Source of the DNA: Plutella xylostella | Lineage: Eukaryota; Arthropoda; Insecta; Lepidoptera; Plutellidae | Length of the DNA stretch: 64,000 nucleotides | Direction: 5' to 3' | NCBI RefSeq assembly: GCF_932276165.1 | Contig: NC_063983.1 | Span: 3,789,501-3,853,500, forward strand | Shown here: piece after piece, positions 47,372-61,500 of the stretch | Layout of the letters: every line of letters starts with the position of its first letter | How positions within the stretch are numbered: the stretch's first letter is position 1 | Made by a program: the position numbers and the translations under genes | The notes under the pieces: model-generated | The model's database searches: none | What the model was told of the DNA's origin: nothing | What the model saw: the letters and a program-made list of their open reading frames with translations, nothing else

Positions 47372-50300
47372 GTAATCTGTACCTGCAGTTAGTTAGGTAA
47401 TGTATAAAAAATATACCCGCTCGCTCCTCATGGACTACTAACAAAATCAGCATAACAAAATTTACTTAACTTTGTATGCAGGGAAAATGGACATACACAG
47501 TCTAGGAAGGATGAATCGTTGGTAGCGCTATCTCGATGCAACTACAGCATTCCTCTATGTTAAATCTAGGTACCTACACCGGCCTTATCTTGAAAGTACT
47601 TGTGTGTATATTTTATTGTAATATCACCTCCAACGCCTAATTATAAACTAAATGTATAACTTTAAAAGCTTTTCATAAAACTACTTACGCAACTATAAAA
47701 TTATTCACTTAACTTAAACTCCGAGCTTTTTCCGGATGGACAATTTATTCTCATCCAATAATCCTCAATTAGGTTACCAAAGGGCACCCTATAATAAAAG
47801 ATGAGCTTTATACCGATGTAGACTTGAGCTTTATACTAATAGGCCGTGGTGTAATGGCGAGCCGCGGGCACCGGTCAACGTGGTTTAATGTTTCTTGCGC
47901 CGAACAAGATTACGTACGGAGGGTAGGGGCACCACGAAATAAGCAGTTTGGATTAGATTAGATTTTGTTTCAGGATTCAGGACTGAGTGTTGTTATACTC
48001 CCTATCTCGTTGATTAATGTTGACTCTCTACTGTTTCGTAAAACTTAAAGCTCATGTGCAACTAAAATACATTATTTGTACTATTCAAAAGCCATTGGTA
48101 TTTCGGTGGGAATGACTTATTTAATTACTAATAATGTACAAGTTACGCGCTTCTTAAAAAATAAATAATATAGTATTTGTACTTAGTACTTGTTTAATGG
48201 TAATTAATTTAACATTTTCCACCAACTTTCTCCAAAGCTCCGTTAAATCTGTGCTATTACGTAGGTACTCTGGTGAAAGGCTTTGTAAAAATCGCCCTTT
48301 CGCCGGTGAAAATATTTTTAATGAATTTCAGCTTGGATATTTTTCACCACATAATATGAAAACAAAGGGCCGGCCGTGATCTCCACACTAGGCGGCCAAC
48401 ATCTCCTCATTAACGAGTCACAAGGGCAGCGATATCACTGTTCTAGATTAAGACTAACGTTTGGTACCTAATTTAAAGGGTGACGGGCGAAATGTACCCA
48501 CCGACCAATAACGACCAGACGTATGTCGTGTGAAAGCTCTTTTCATGACCATACATAAATAAATATGTGAGGACATCTCACACACGGCCATCCCACCGCA
48601 AACTAGGCAGAGCATGTGATATGGGTGTCGGACAGCTGATATATCTAATAATAAATATACCTAAGGGTAGATACATATAGAATAGATAAAACGACAACCA
48701 GACACAAGTGTCGATCACACGAATGTTTGCCGTGGGCGAGATTCGAACCCGCGGCCCAAAGCTTCGGAAACAGGTTCACTACGGCCTAAGCACGGTGCCG
48801 TCATCATCACCATAATTTGTTATGATGGGGGATAGTCTGAATTAGTTGTGGGGAAAGTATATCAGTTTTCAGCGACAAGATTGTCAAAAAAATACATATT
48901 TTCAGTTTATTTAAAAGGTCGGCTCAGTCGGTCCGTAACGGGCCAAACCCAAGCCGTGGAGACCCTCCGAATACCACGTTCTGTAAAAAGAGCTTAATTA
49001 GGGCTCATGCGGCCACCCAACCCCTGTAACTTTTAATAAATGCCCGACAGAGCTCTTTAGATGCCATAGAAACGTGGACTTACATGTCTATAAGTGAAGG
49101 TATAGCATGAGATAGGTAAAATATATACTGGGGTGCTCTCTGAGCTGATGAGCGATATTTAAGAGTAATGTAGGCCTACCTAACCTGTATGTTAAAAAAT
49201 TCTGCTACCTCACCGCATTAGGCACCTTTGTTTTTAATGTATACTTACTTTAGATTTAATTTTAGATGAGACATTACGATGAGCGTTAGGTATCCACCGA
49301 TATCATTTCAGCAATACTGTACTATTATGTACGAGTATGTAAGATTATTTGTCTGTTCATTAACTATATTTCAATTGGAACCATGAGTAAAGTCAGACTC
49401 TCATAAGTACTTAAAGATGCACTTGCACATCGACCTACTGAGCTAGGGGATGTCCAAATCGATCTATCAAACATCCCATTTTTCAATAAGTACATTATAC
49501 AATAGCATGACCATGAATTTAATACCTCGTGGGAAGGAATTACGTATCTCGTGTCATTGCACAACGTGTACATCAGATTTAAAAGTCCGATATTTACATC
49601 ACCATTTTAACTAAGCTCCCGTGGCCCAAGTAATGACAAGGTATAAGAGGCCAAACTATAGTGGTATACATGATTTTAATATAGGTGGTGCAATCACTAT
49701 CAGCGCCATCTATGAAACGAAAGCACAATGGCAGATGATCCCTTAATGCGTGGGGAAAAAACAAGCACATTGTATAGTTTTTTCGGTTCTCTTCCGATTC
49801 TTTGTTACTTTGTTTAATTTTGTGGGGCTTTTTAAGCAAATGATACGGTTTTATCGTTGCGCATCTAGTGATCCAGGGATCTGATAGGGCGGGTTGGTTG
49901 GTATCTGAAACGTGTGTTGTTTTTTTGTGTAATTTATTAAAAAATATACAAAATCATTCAAGTTGTACCGGATATTGTAATGATGTTGATCCATATGCCA
50001 AACATCTTAGGTTTTCTTTTGTAAGCTGTAAACTAAAGTCAAGACAAAATCTAGCTAGGCGCATTTTAAAAACTATTTAACACCCTTCCCAAGCTTCCAT
50101 AGTCATACTCGCACCATAGACAGGATTCTGTTTTCAAATCAGTGGCGAACTCCGAAAATGGGATTGTTTACTGTCGCGCTCAGACAATAACGAGAGAGCT
50201 ATAAAGGCGCTGCCACAGTGGCGGCGTAATCTAAGCGATCGCAGCGTCTCAATGGATGCTATTTACATAGCAATAAGGAGAGATAGCGTACCAAGGAGGC

Positions 50301-52190
50301 GTAACAACGAAGTCTGTCGCACGACAGGGTAAGTTTTTTTTGCGTAACTTTCCTTGTGTTAAAAAAACGTTGGTGTTGGATTGCAATGCAAAATTGCAAT
50401 AGGCAAAAATGGTTCTCGTATAAATATAGGTTTTCCAAGAAAAGCCACAATACTCTCACTCAATCAAACGCAACTGGTTATTTTCTAAGGCAGTCGGTGC
50501 AGCGGACTAGAGGGCATTAGTAAGTTTTTCCGTGGTCTCACTCCATAGCTTGTCCAACACATAGGTATCAGTCACTAGTGGTTGAATATGTGGTGCTTTG
50601 AGTTGTGTCTCTTGTAATCATATTATTAATCATAATGACATGTCCATTAGTGAACTATGTATAAGTATTATTATGAACAATATTATAACCTGAAAGAACA
50701 GTTAAGATGACGTTTTTACAAATAATAAATACCGAAAAAAACAGGTTTAGTATAAGTTTAACATATTTGAAAAAAATATTTCGGTCTAAAACCGTGGATG
50801 TTTTATTTGAAAGTATATAGTGTTCGTATTTACGCAACCGAGGCACCTTATCTCCGTTATTGCCTGTGTGTGCACGACCTTATGGTCGGAAAGAAAATGA
50901 ACTGGGGCTGTCCAAATAAAGGGCTTTTTAAATAACCCAGCCTGATTTATCCACAAGATTATGTACAGGATGCTATTTTTACTGAAACAGTAGTAGTTAT
51001 CTACAGTTATAGTGTATGTTCTTCGAAAGAGGGTTGTATCCAGCAGTGTAGTATGTAACACTCAAAATGAATAAGTATGTAGGTACTAATTTTAGTTCAA
51101 TAATAAAGTGACTTACAAAAAAATTACAACAGTAAAGATAGCGTGTAGAATTTACAGCAAAAAAAATATATTCACAGTCATTAAATTCTGTAATGCCAAG
51201 AAAATTTTATCGTCAATCTCCCTTAGTGATAAATAATTCATGTTTTAATATCAAAATCGATATTATACTCAGATTACGGCTCCCTAGACGAGCCTGTATT
51301 GAGATATGTCGTTGCAATATGCGTGAGTGTGGCCCAATTGGTAATTTAGAGTTGGTGACCGGTAAATCAAGGGGTTAAACTGAAGAGCAGTCTTTTTTAT
51401 GTGGATTTACTCACTGACGATACTTTGCTTTCCATAACTAAAAAATATACTTAATAATACTCATGCAAAGTCTTTGCGGCTGTGGTCATTTTGTTTTTAA
51501 GAAGACCTTAGTTCTTGAAATCCTATTTAATAGGTGCAGTATAAGTACTAAGTAGTTTACTTTGGTTACATACATTTACTCTGAAATCGGCGAATATCAA
51601 ATTGAATTCCAGAAATTAATTGCATTCGTGATGCCCTTACTAGGTTAGCTATCTCACTCAAAAATGCACTCGCGTAATAACTTTTTTATTTTGCAATTTA
51701 TACATTGAGTTTACAATAATATAACACACCCCCAAGCAAAAGCCTCTTGCTAGGGGTGGCGCGACATTCGAAAATATTGAAATCGGATTTTATGAGCTGT
51801 GACTACCGGCCTCCAATATTCGGCCTAAACGATTTGTATGGAAATTTGGAAACATTGTCCTCAATGGCCGACACAGCCGTTATCGCCCCGAGGTACCATT
51901 TCATGGCATAATTTGGGACAACAAACGTAAAACACCCCAGATTTATACGTGTTTGTCGGGTTTTATTGGACTTTGTGGAGACAGTTTATGGTTTACAGCC
52001 GTGGCCAGCAGGGCTGTGCTGTCTTGGTTTTCAGTGTAGGTAGTAGTAGGTAGACACACACGCTATACCTAATACAATTTCAAGATAATTTTGGTTCAGC
52101 AAAATATGGGATGCTACATTTAAATCAGTGGGGTTATCGCGAAGTTAAAATGAAGTAATATTTACGAAGTAAGTACCTAATTAATGTTAA
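47372..52190. other. Non-coding stretch, mostly unremarkable
   Basis: Only the SINE at 48553-48800 is recognisable. Short open frames throughout look random. Confidence 0.5.
48553..48800 (-). mobile_element. tRNA-derived SINE, near full length
   Basis: On the minus strand it starts with a tRNA-like head. A box-A-like TTAGGCCGTAGTGAACC (about 48773-48789) is followed by a box-B-like GGTTCGAATCTCGCC (48735-48749). Then come a body with CCGACACCCAT and GGATGGCCGTGTG, and an AT-rich tail near 48553. The two internal boxes are the RNA polymerase III promoter of such SINEs. Confidence 0.8.
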
Positions 52191-52199
52191 ATCCGATAT

Positions 52200-52945
52200 G
52201 GGTTCCGCTCATCTCGCATAATCTTTATTGACCAAAACTCATTTTGCATAACTCGTATGGTCTAAACTTTTTTGGCCGAACCATCACTTTGCCAAGACTT
52301 AAGTGGCATAAGGCTCGTTTCGTCTAAAACTCTTTAGGCACAATCTTTAAACACCTAAGTTTCGTTTGCTCAAATTTATGTTCGTCTATACCTATGTATT
52401 ATCTTGTTTCTCTTAATAAATAATATATTAAGTATGTAGTAAATGTACAAATTGTGGTATTTTTCTCCTACATCCCGAAATTCACGATGTTGTATGATCA
52501 AAAAATCGAAAGTTAACGACCAATATAATTATTACAAACCCCAAGAGATTGAAACCTAAAAATAGGTGCGACGACGAGCAAAGCGAGGAGGAGCGTGTTA
52601 GGTGCACATGTTCATCAAAACCAAAGCGGAGCGTAGCGAAGCGGAGCGGAGCGTTTTCCAAACAGCGGAAACAATACAAGGCACCAGTTTGCGCTATGTA
52701 GGGAGACGCTCCGTCAAAGTTAAAGCCAAACGAATATTATTACTTTGTATAAACCTATGCTATAGCATTATTAGGCTATTCAAGATTTGGCCCTACCATT
52801 ATTAGGCTAAACAATGTTATGCGAAATAACTTTTTACTAAACGAGATTTATGCCATACGATTTTCGGCGTAACGAGACTTTGACCAAACGTTACTATGCA
52901 ATACGAGATTAGGCAAATAAATCTTATGCCAAAAAAGGTAGAACC
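52200..52945. mobile_element. Non-autonomous DNA transposon with 15-bp subterminal arrays, copy B
   Basis: A 746-bp element bounded by GGGTTCCGC and GGTAGAACC, which form short imperfect terminal inverted repeats. It is flanked by a perfect 9-bp direct repeat ATCCGATAT (52191-52199 and 52946-52954). Each arm (about 52208-52385 and 52745-52937) is a run of about twelve degenerate units of 15-16 bp, roughly CTCGTWTGGCMTAAA, inverted between the two ends. The centre has GCTCCGCTTCGC-type repeats. It carries no transposase. The 9-bp duplication would suit Mutator-like transposition, but that is inference. The short open frames inside are conserved with copy A only because the DNA is. Confidence 0.8.
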
Positions 52946-53832
52946 ATCCGATATATCTTGAATACGAAATCTTTGTCAAAAGTTCGCGATAGGGTACAGT
53001 TGCCTATGGGAAAGACCAAAAAAAAGTCTGTTTTATTTAAATGTTTTGAGCTGTGTGATTCTGTCAAAAAAATATGGAGGGCTGAATCATAAATATAATA
53101 TGGCACTTATTTATTATTCGTCATATCTATGAGTGTACAAAATATTCTAACCGTCTAGCAAAATAACCTGGTACCTACTAGAAACCGCGTAAAAAATGCC
53201 TCGATTCTAATAATAATAAAACTGTGACGTATTACGTGACGTAGTACAAAAACCGTCGCGTTTCCAGCGCCGCGAAAAGCCGACATATTCTGCGATACAT
53301 TGTTTCGCTAAACAACGGACGCCATCTATCGGGTTGAGCCGTCATATCGGCGGCTGCAAACGCTTTTTTTTTGCCACGGATGTTACGCACGCGAATAAAC
53401 CAACCCGTGAATTGATAGTATTTCGCGTTTTTTTGAAGAGGTATACTTACTGAAAATATTTTTTTGTTTTGTGTTTTGGGATTAGCCTGTGTTGTGAATT
53501 GAATGTTTGTTTCTATATACAATATTACGGAGTTATGGATAACTAAGGTGTAAAGTTTTAATCAAAACGGGGTAATTGAACGAAAGCTCTTGTTTTTATC
53601 ACGTAATAATTCCCAACCACTAACAATACTTTGACTGCCGGCCGATTTCCATTGCAACATGCAGTCACTATCACCAAGTAGTCTTAACGGCAAAGTTATT
53701 AAACATTGAACATTAAGCCTTGCTAAATCACAGATATCTAATTAAATATAATACCTACAAAAGTTACTAACAATAACTTTGAATACTAACCCAGAACCTA
53801 CAATATTCGCTCGATAGAGTCGATAGAGAACG

Positions 53833-53891
53833 AACACTTCAAATAATTGAAATAATTAAAAGTTTGAATTATTTCAATTATTTGAAGTGTT
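53833..53891. repeat. Perfect 25-bp inverted repeat with 9-nt loop
   Basis: The arms 53833-53857 and 53867-53891 are exact reverse complements, beginning AACACTTCAAATAATTG, with loop AAAAGTTTG. AT-rich, no match to the MITE ends in this window. Confidence 0.85.
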
Positions 53892-54289
53892 TGAATTTCA
53901 AACGAAGTCGCGGGCAGTTTTCGCGCTCTTTTGGAAAAGTTCAACTAATAATATCTACCACTGCATGCTACCTAGTGGACGTGTGAAGGCCTGAATAAGT
54001 CAGGCTGCATGTGCCCAGTAATTGACAACTGGATAACATGTGCACTGTCACAGTCACTGTTCCGGGTCTGTCACACTTTATTTATTAAAAATAACTCTTT
54101 ATTTTATCGTGGCTGGGTTCGGGGACATTTTAAACTTACCTATTAATTATTATGTCTGACTTATGCTTATGATGAAGTGTAATGATCAATTAATTATTTA
54201 TCAGACCAAATACGTTCACTGCTGGACTTAAAGGGACTTAAGACTTTTAGGGGCAGTTTCCGCAAAGAATAGCAGCGAGCTATGCAAGT

Positions 54290-54526
54290 TTTAATAAATG
54301 CAACTCTAAGGGCCAGCTGAAAACCAGCGCTGTGGCCTCTCTGGGCACAGCACACGCTGAGCTGGTGCCTTTTTGACGCTCTGGACAGCAACCGTGTTTG
54401 TTTGTATTATTTTCTGTTTTTTTCTTTTCATATAAATTATTTGTAGTATTCTTTTTCTTTTTGTTTCTGTTTTTTATTGTTCAGTGTGTCAAATAAATGT
54501 TTCTTTCTTTCTTTCTTTCTTTCTTA
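54290..54526 (+). mobile_element. Retroposon 3' tail with (CTTT)n end, copy 1
   Basis: Contains GGGCCAGCTGAAAACCAGCG and CTGAGCTGGTGC, then GTCAAATAAATG and a CTTT microsatellite. It shares this order with the inverted copy at 55291-55510. Probably the 3' end of a LINE or a SINE that uses it. Confidence 0.65.
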
Positions 54527-55290
54527 ATTTAATGTACATAATTATATCTGTCTATCTTGAGTCTTGACTACTGTCTCCGTGGAACAACGTAGACTCGGGT
54601 ACTATACTATCCCACTCAACCATAGAATCCCAGCACAGCAACCACTTCCGAGTACAAAAAAACTGCGCATTCATAGACAAAATCGCGGGTTAATGCAACA
54701 GTCAAAATACTCAAAATCAAAGCTGATGCGTTGTGCAGAGGGGGGGCTGAGAACGCGCAGTTGGTTGCATTGTGCCCCCCTCCCGTGCCCCCCTTGCACA
54801 TCCCGCGAGAGTTTGTTTTTCGGGGCAAATAGCTATAGGCTTGATAATGGCCTCGCGAGGTACCACTGTACCGCGAATGATGCTCTACTTTCTGTTCATT
54901 ATGTAAACACGACTTTTTTTTTGTCAAGATGTTTTTTTTTTCTGTTTTGTGTTTGTATTACATACATGGGATTGGAAAAAATATTTGACACCTAGTTATA
55001 GTTCGCGTTTTCTGTCAAGTAACGCAGCGATTACAAGTTTTTCGAACCTCCTTTTACGTTGCGTATCGTCAACTGTCACTGTCAAAATGTAAGGCAAATT
55101 TGTTAGTTCCAAAACTGAATACGTTGGCGCTGTTCTTTTTCCATTTCTTTATGTATTATCTAAAATAGAATCGAATTGCCACGTAAGCCCGTGACAGGCC
55201 CTATGTAAAAATAAATGATTGATGGGCTACATAGTGTAGTGGCTAACTGAATTAAGATAAATGATCAATTTTGGGGCTTCGAACTTTAAT

Positions 55291-55510
55291 TAGAAAGAAA
55301 GAAAGAAAGAAAAGAAAGAAAGATACATTTATTTGACACACTGGGACAGAATAATAAGACAGAAAAAGAAACAATAAAAAAATAACCAGAATACTTAATA
55401 CAGAACAAACAAATAAAGGATGCTGTCCAGAGTGTCAAAACAGCACCAGCTCAGCATATGCTGTGGACAGTGAGGCCACAGCGCTGGTTTTCAGCTGGCC
55501 CTTGAGTTGA
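55291..55510 (-). mobile_element. Retroposon 3' tail with (CTTT)n end, copy 2 (inverted)
   Basis: The reverse complement of the tail at 54290-54526, beginning on the plus strand with an AAAG microsatellite and ending with CGCTGGTTTTCAGCTGGCCC. The two tails face each other across about 765 bp. Confidence 0.65.
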
Positions 55511-58500
55511 CCTCAGTCACGAACGCGAAGTTGGTATTATATATATTAATTATGATGGTTTGTGTGATGAGATATTAATAATTACATAGGTTATAAGTGT
55601 GGAAAGAAATAAATAAATAGTGGGTGAGACAGTGTTTGTGTAAGGTAGGTAGGTATATAGATAAAATGTAATATGTACAATCTGTATCAAATGTATTAAG
55701 TAATAAATATTAAATATTAGAAAAGGTAGAATAAGTAAAAATACAAAACATAAACTAAAAGTAAATAAAAGTGCACAATAGTAATAGGTAGTATTAGCCG
55801 GTACACAATGCCAGCCGATCATGGTACCGCGTACCTACTTATAAGCAGTGGCGGGTAGCCATTATGAATTAATAATAATAATTATTTGTCCTATAGACAA
55901 AAAACTCCATGACTTCCACTATCACAAAAAAAAACAATCGGTCCATCCATGTAGAAATGACTTTTGACTCAGTAAAACTTTTCTTATTCAAATATAATGG
56001 TACTCTAATCCGAAAGCTACACTATTTGCAAGACTGAATAACTCAGAATTAATAATAATAGCTTGTGGCGAGCTGTTGGGCATTAGCGACCCCACCCACC
56101 CGATGCCGGGGAGAACCCCTCTTCCTCATCTCTGACTTGCCTTTATTAGTTGTCCAGAGTGAACACTGACGAGGAACAGGATCTCCTACCTCTTGCTTGC
56201 TTTCATTGGCTGGCTTGAGTGGCGTACCGCTAGAGCAGAAATGCTCGCGGAAGGATGTATTATACCTCTCCATCCTTAGCACCTCATGTCATGTTGCCCC
56301 CTTGTTGCTACGTCACCGTAATGTGCTAGCGACTGTTTTGGGGGGCCCATTTACTGTGTGTGCGACTTACCCCCCGCCATTTTATCCGTGTTTTAAACAT
56401 ATAGGTCAGGCAGGGGCCATAGTCCTTCCATAGTCCCAGTTACCCAGTCCATTTAGAACCCCCTTCCATAACCCTGTATTAGTTTTCTCCATATCCTACA
56501 ATAATCCTGCACTTAACGGGATTTTCCTTGGGTTTACTTCTATAGTTTACATAGGGAAAATCGTTGGTTGGAGTCACATTTCATATACTTAGATCAATGT
56601 TGTCAAACGGGCCTCTACGTGTTGGCTTCGGCCCCATGCACGCCTTCCAAATGCTCGGGACCCCATGGCCCCGTGATGGTAACGACACAACATAATAATA
56701 ATAAATGTTCTACTTTTGGCTGGTATACATTTAGTTCCGTCCAGCTATATCAGTGTCAATAAATGTAGCTCCTATACAAATTCCAGCAAGCGCGGTTTTC
56801 AAAGATATGAGTGCATTTGTGGCATTTAGTATAATATTTTGTTTGTATTTTATCCATACACAGAAGTATATAATTATGTCTTTCTTATCTAAAGATAGAA
56901 TTTAATTATATAATCATGCTTGTGGAAGAAAACAAAAGCAGAGCACGCTGCCAGACGATGCGCCTGCATCCGAGTGGCGGATGGGTTTTGATTTTTGTAG
57001 TTTCGTATTATTTGCGTATTTATCCGCCCGCCGCCCGCCAGATACATTTATTTGCACCCCTCCCCTCCCCCGACCGCCCCCCTGTTCGATTGATCGCGAT
57101 ATCATTGCGATAATAGCAACAACCAGTACGGCTCTGTGAACGGATGTTGGATTTTGAATTTGGAAGCGCTTGCTTTTGTTCTGTGGCGCTTTTTTCAGTG
57201 ACGCAAATTCATTTGTTTCAATCTTAGAATACCTACTACTGTAAAATAAAGCATCGTAAGTACCTATTACTCTCTCTTTTCCATCTGAAGCAGGTGTTTC
57301 AGGTGGAAAATTCAAATATTTTTCAAATTCCTGCAAAATAAATTTCATCGAAATCTGTTCAGTAGGTAGCTTCCGTCTTTTATAATATTACTGTGACGCT
57401 TAATAACGTATTTATCCGCACATTTGACAAGCCAACTAAATGTTCAGCAGTTAATTTAAATGGTAGAGTAGCTTCGATCAATCAAAGTAAAACATCTTAT
57501 GGTGAACCGGTGGCCTAAACAAAATATTAAACAACAAAGAAACTTGCAAATTATACGAAATGACAACCGGGTCGTATGTAAATGAGCTACTACATACAAA
57601 GCTACATTTAAACGGCTGTACGGTTAAACTTTTAACCAAATAATGTTTTTCAAAGCGTTAGAAAGAATACCGGCCAAGCTAGTTTCGGGGTGGGGTATCA
57701 CTGGTTCCGTACGATAAAATTAAAATTTTAGTAAATACTACGCGAATACATTTTATACAGCTATCAAAATATATTAATATCTACAAGAAGGTATTCATTG
57801 CAAAGAAAAATATTACGGTTTTTTTATAGTTAAGTTATCATTTTAAAGAGTTACAAAACTAGATATTAGGTTTATCATAATTCACAAGAATATGAATTGT
57901 TTTTTTTTTCTATCACCTCTAGTATTTCTGGGTTCCTAATTTCCTATGGAAATTGTTGTTGATTGTCATGTCGCTAGTTGCAAGCTAGCTGCCAATTGAA
58001 TCGCATATTAACAAATACATAGGAACCACAGATTCTTACAAAACAAAAAAAGTTAAAAGTATTCTTCTGTCACCTAGATTTATTAACTGTGAAAAGTTAC
58101 ATGACAGTTTCCGCTTGAGAAAACGGAAACTTACATAATATTTTTGACAGCCTGAATAAAACTGAACTAAACGTACAGTAGTGAAGTCGCGACACGCCGT
58201 CTGCTGCAGTCTTATGTAGTCCGCGGTCGCGGCCAATAAGCACGTTTACAGCCTATTCCTAAGCGACTCTGATTCTACAATTCTACACGCTTTGTCGCGG
58301 AGTTATCAATTTAGAAGTCGGTATTATCCGCATAACGCTATGGGGTCGAAATAAAACATTTCAATTTGAGGATCCGGTTACGACCCTAGTTCTAAATCTG
58401 CATTGTGGGCCTGTTCGTCCCCACAGTAGTCGTAGTTTATGGGACAATCAAGCACACAAATGTTTATGGCAATTTTTTGTACAGTAAATTTTCCAGTTTG

Positions 58501-61500
58501 GAGAACATGGATATGTGTGTTATTATTATTAAAGCGTGTTGTATACGTATTTTTTTAAAATTAAATGATTTTTTAATCATTTTATTTTGATTGTGAACGT
58601 AAATAACTTTAAAGAGATAGAATATATTATTTTTGTTAGGTTTTTCTATAAGGATAAGCCATATTATTTTATATTTTTAACACGTATTTTTGCATTTTCA
58701 TTATAAATATTCTCTATTTTAATTCTTTTCATACCATTTTTCAAAGCATATTATTCATATTGTGCTTCCAACTCGCATTTCGATGTTTGTTTTTTTACAC
58801 AAACCTATATTCGACTTTAGTCAGGTAGATATTTAATTAACTTTGCTTTTGAAATTGTCAGGTTCTCTTGGTAAAATATTTTATTTTTGTTACTTATGAT
58901 ATTCATCTGCTATTTTTGATAGCTCTAAGAAATCTTATATGGATGTTTGATAAAAAATATTCTATGATATACTCTCAAGGGCACACATAACATAATAATA
59001 TACCTATTGATTGTACAAACGAAATTCGTGTCAATAATCACTTCAAAAAGTGAGTGTCTATTTACGTTATAGTAGGTATTCATAATTATTTTTAAATACA
59101 ATTTAAGCTAATTTGTCATCAAAACTTCCGTATTTAATTAGCTGAACTAACGGGTTTAAAAACACTAATAGAACTCACGCGACAAAACGTTTTAAGTTCT
59201 TAATAGCAACTTGAATTACTTGAAAAATATCTTAATTTAAAAATTGTGTATTAATGAGTTCATTAAACACGGATTTAGCTCTACATTAATAATAACAAAT
59301 ATATTTATGGTCTGATTATTGCTGATAAGAAATATATTCTATTCTGTATGAATTTTCATTTTAGAAGGCTAATTATTTCCATGACAAACCCTTGTTGCCC
59401 ATTCGAGAAATTCGTTGAAATTTCAGAAACTACTGCTATGTACACTTGTCCAAAATTAATAATGCACATGCAGATCTTCACACCCGAATCATTAAATCGT
59501 AAGAGCCTTAAAAAAACACTTGCATTTTGCACCTTGTTCGAAAGAAATAGGAGTCAATATCATGTGTCACATAATCGAAAACAACCGATATGTCAAAGAT
59601 TTCTATGCGCATTATCAATTTTGGAGCACTGTAAGTACGTAGTAGGCTGATTAGAATACTAGCACCAAAAACCCGAACTAAAACACTTATGCACTCGCCA
59701 GTACAGCAGGGTTACCCCAAAACGCAATGTATGCTTGGTTAACCCCGCGCCCGCCCGCCAAGCTACAAGAAAGGGGTAGTTAGCCGCCATTGTCTAACCC
59801 CCGCCGAGACCATAGCCCGGATCCAAAACGCGGCAACTGACACCGTGTTGTGATGCTACGTGACAAATTGTAAAAGTTAATTATGACAATATTTTATTGT
59901 TGCTGAAAATTGAAGATGTGATTTGAAAGGCTTTTTATGCATTGATAAATGATTTTATGTAATGGTAATTTTATAGTAGTTACTGTTAAGTACTTACTTA
60001 TTTTTATAGATTCGAAAGTATGTAACTATGTATGTATTGGGATCACATCACAAAACATTCACAAAAAAAAAACAAATTATTTTGTTACAAATTTCAAGCA
60101 TTACTGAAAAAGAAAACGATCTTAAACTTATTTATGTTCCCGTTGCGTGTAAGTAATAAATTTTAGTAAAATCAGTAAATAACTTGTCTATAAAAATAAA
60201 CTTTGTAATAAAGAGCTGCCTAAAAGTTCACCTGCGACGTTCTAACTTCGGACAGTAGTACAAAGTTACAAAGACGCGAAACATGGAAAACACTTAGCAG
60301 TGTTGACACTGCACTTCAGCGCTGATTGCACAACGCCACTTTGATTACTCTTTCTTAACCTATATGTACTTATATGTATACCTGTGTATTGTACCTTATT
60401 GTGGATGGAACGAGAAAAATGCATAAATTATACTATTGTGCGCTGTGCAGTGAAGAGTTTTCTAGGTCTACAATGTACCTTATTTTGAATTTATTTTAAT
60501 TATGTGTTTTCATGGAGTACTAAAGTTATTTAAAGTAAGTACATAGATATTATGAAAACTTAATAAAAGATTTCAATGTTTAGTTAGACTAATTATTACT
60601 ATGACAACTATTAGAAATAACATTGTAAGTTTAAACATAGTATTTGCTAGCAGCTTGATGTAAGCAGTAACGAAACTATTGAACAATAGAGCATATACTA
60701 TGTTCAAAATATTTATTGTATTCATCAAAAGAATGACCCCTAACACTGAAAGAAACATACAAAAAAAACCCTTTTCATTAAACCGAGAAAAAACCGAAAC
60801 TCTTGAACAACAAAAACCTAAACTTATAAGGTCAAACAGTAGCTTGAATGTAATGAATGAATGTCCCGACGCGTATTATAACCAGAACTGCAAATCTAGT
60901 TGCAGTAGGGGAGTGCGGCTAGTCGGCTAGCCTCCATGGCCAGCGCCTCACCGCACGGGTGCGCGACTCCAAACCAACCAGCCCACAACCCTGGCAACAT
61001 AACCACCAGACAACAAACACGGTAGAAGCAACCCTAACCCCAAACGCGTAAAGCAAAACATCGCGCGCAACTCGCTGAAACGATGGGGCATTTCGAAATT
61101 GGAACTCTCCCCGAGATCGGTATAACGTGTTCTTTGTCGCTCCGTCCGCGTCCCTCTCACACAATGGCATACTTATTAGGGATTTAGTTCAGATATTAGT
61201 TGGGGAAGTTGGCATTGTTCGAATTTTAATAGAATTCTGTAGCGCCCCGGGCGGCGCGACATAGGTAGTTGTTTTAGAGCCGACGCACATGGTGTCGAAT
61301 GGCACGTACAAGGCGTGTTTTGATAAGTCACAGTAGGAATTGCATTATTTTCTCGGGTTCAAAACTTTTGAGGGTTTTCGTAGTACGCAATACATGATCT
61401 TGGGTGTTCTTAAAATGTTATAAACAATTATTTAGCTAATAAAAACAACATAATTGTACATTACAGTAATAAGTACGGAATAATAATATTCTCGCAATTG

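Noticed and set aside
46487..47392. Plus-strand frames of 62-135 codons opposite the LINE
   Set aside because: Antisense shadows of the reverse-transcriptase reading frame.
54564..54995. 143-codon plus-strand frame between the two retroposon tails
   Set aside because: No domain, mixed composition, and the opposite strand is also open; likely chance.
56914..57348. 144-codon minus-strand frame
   Set aside because: No recognisable motif, low-complexity GC-rich middle, no splice context; likely chance.
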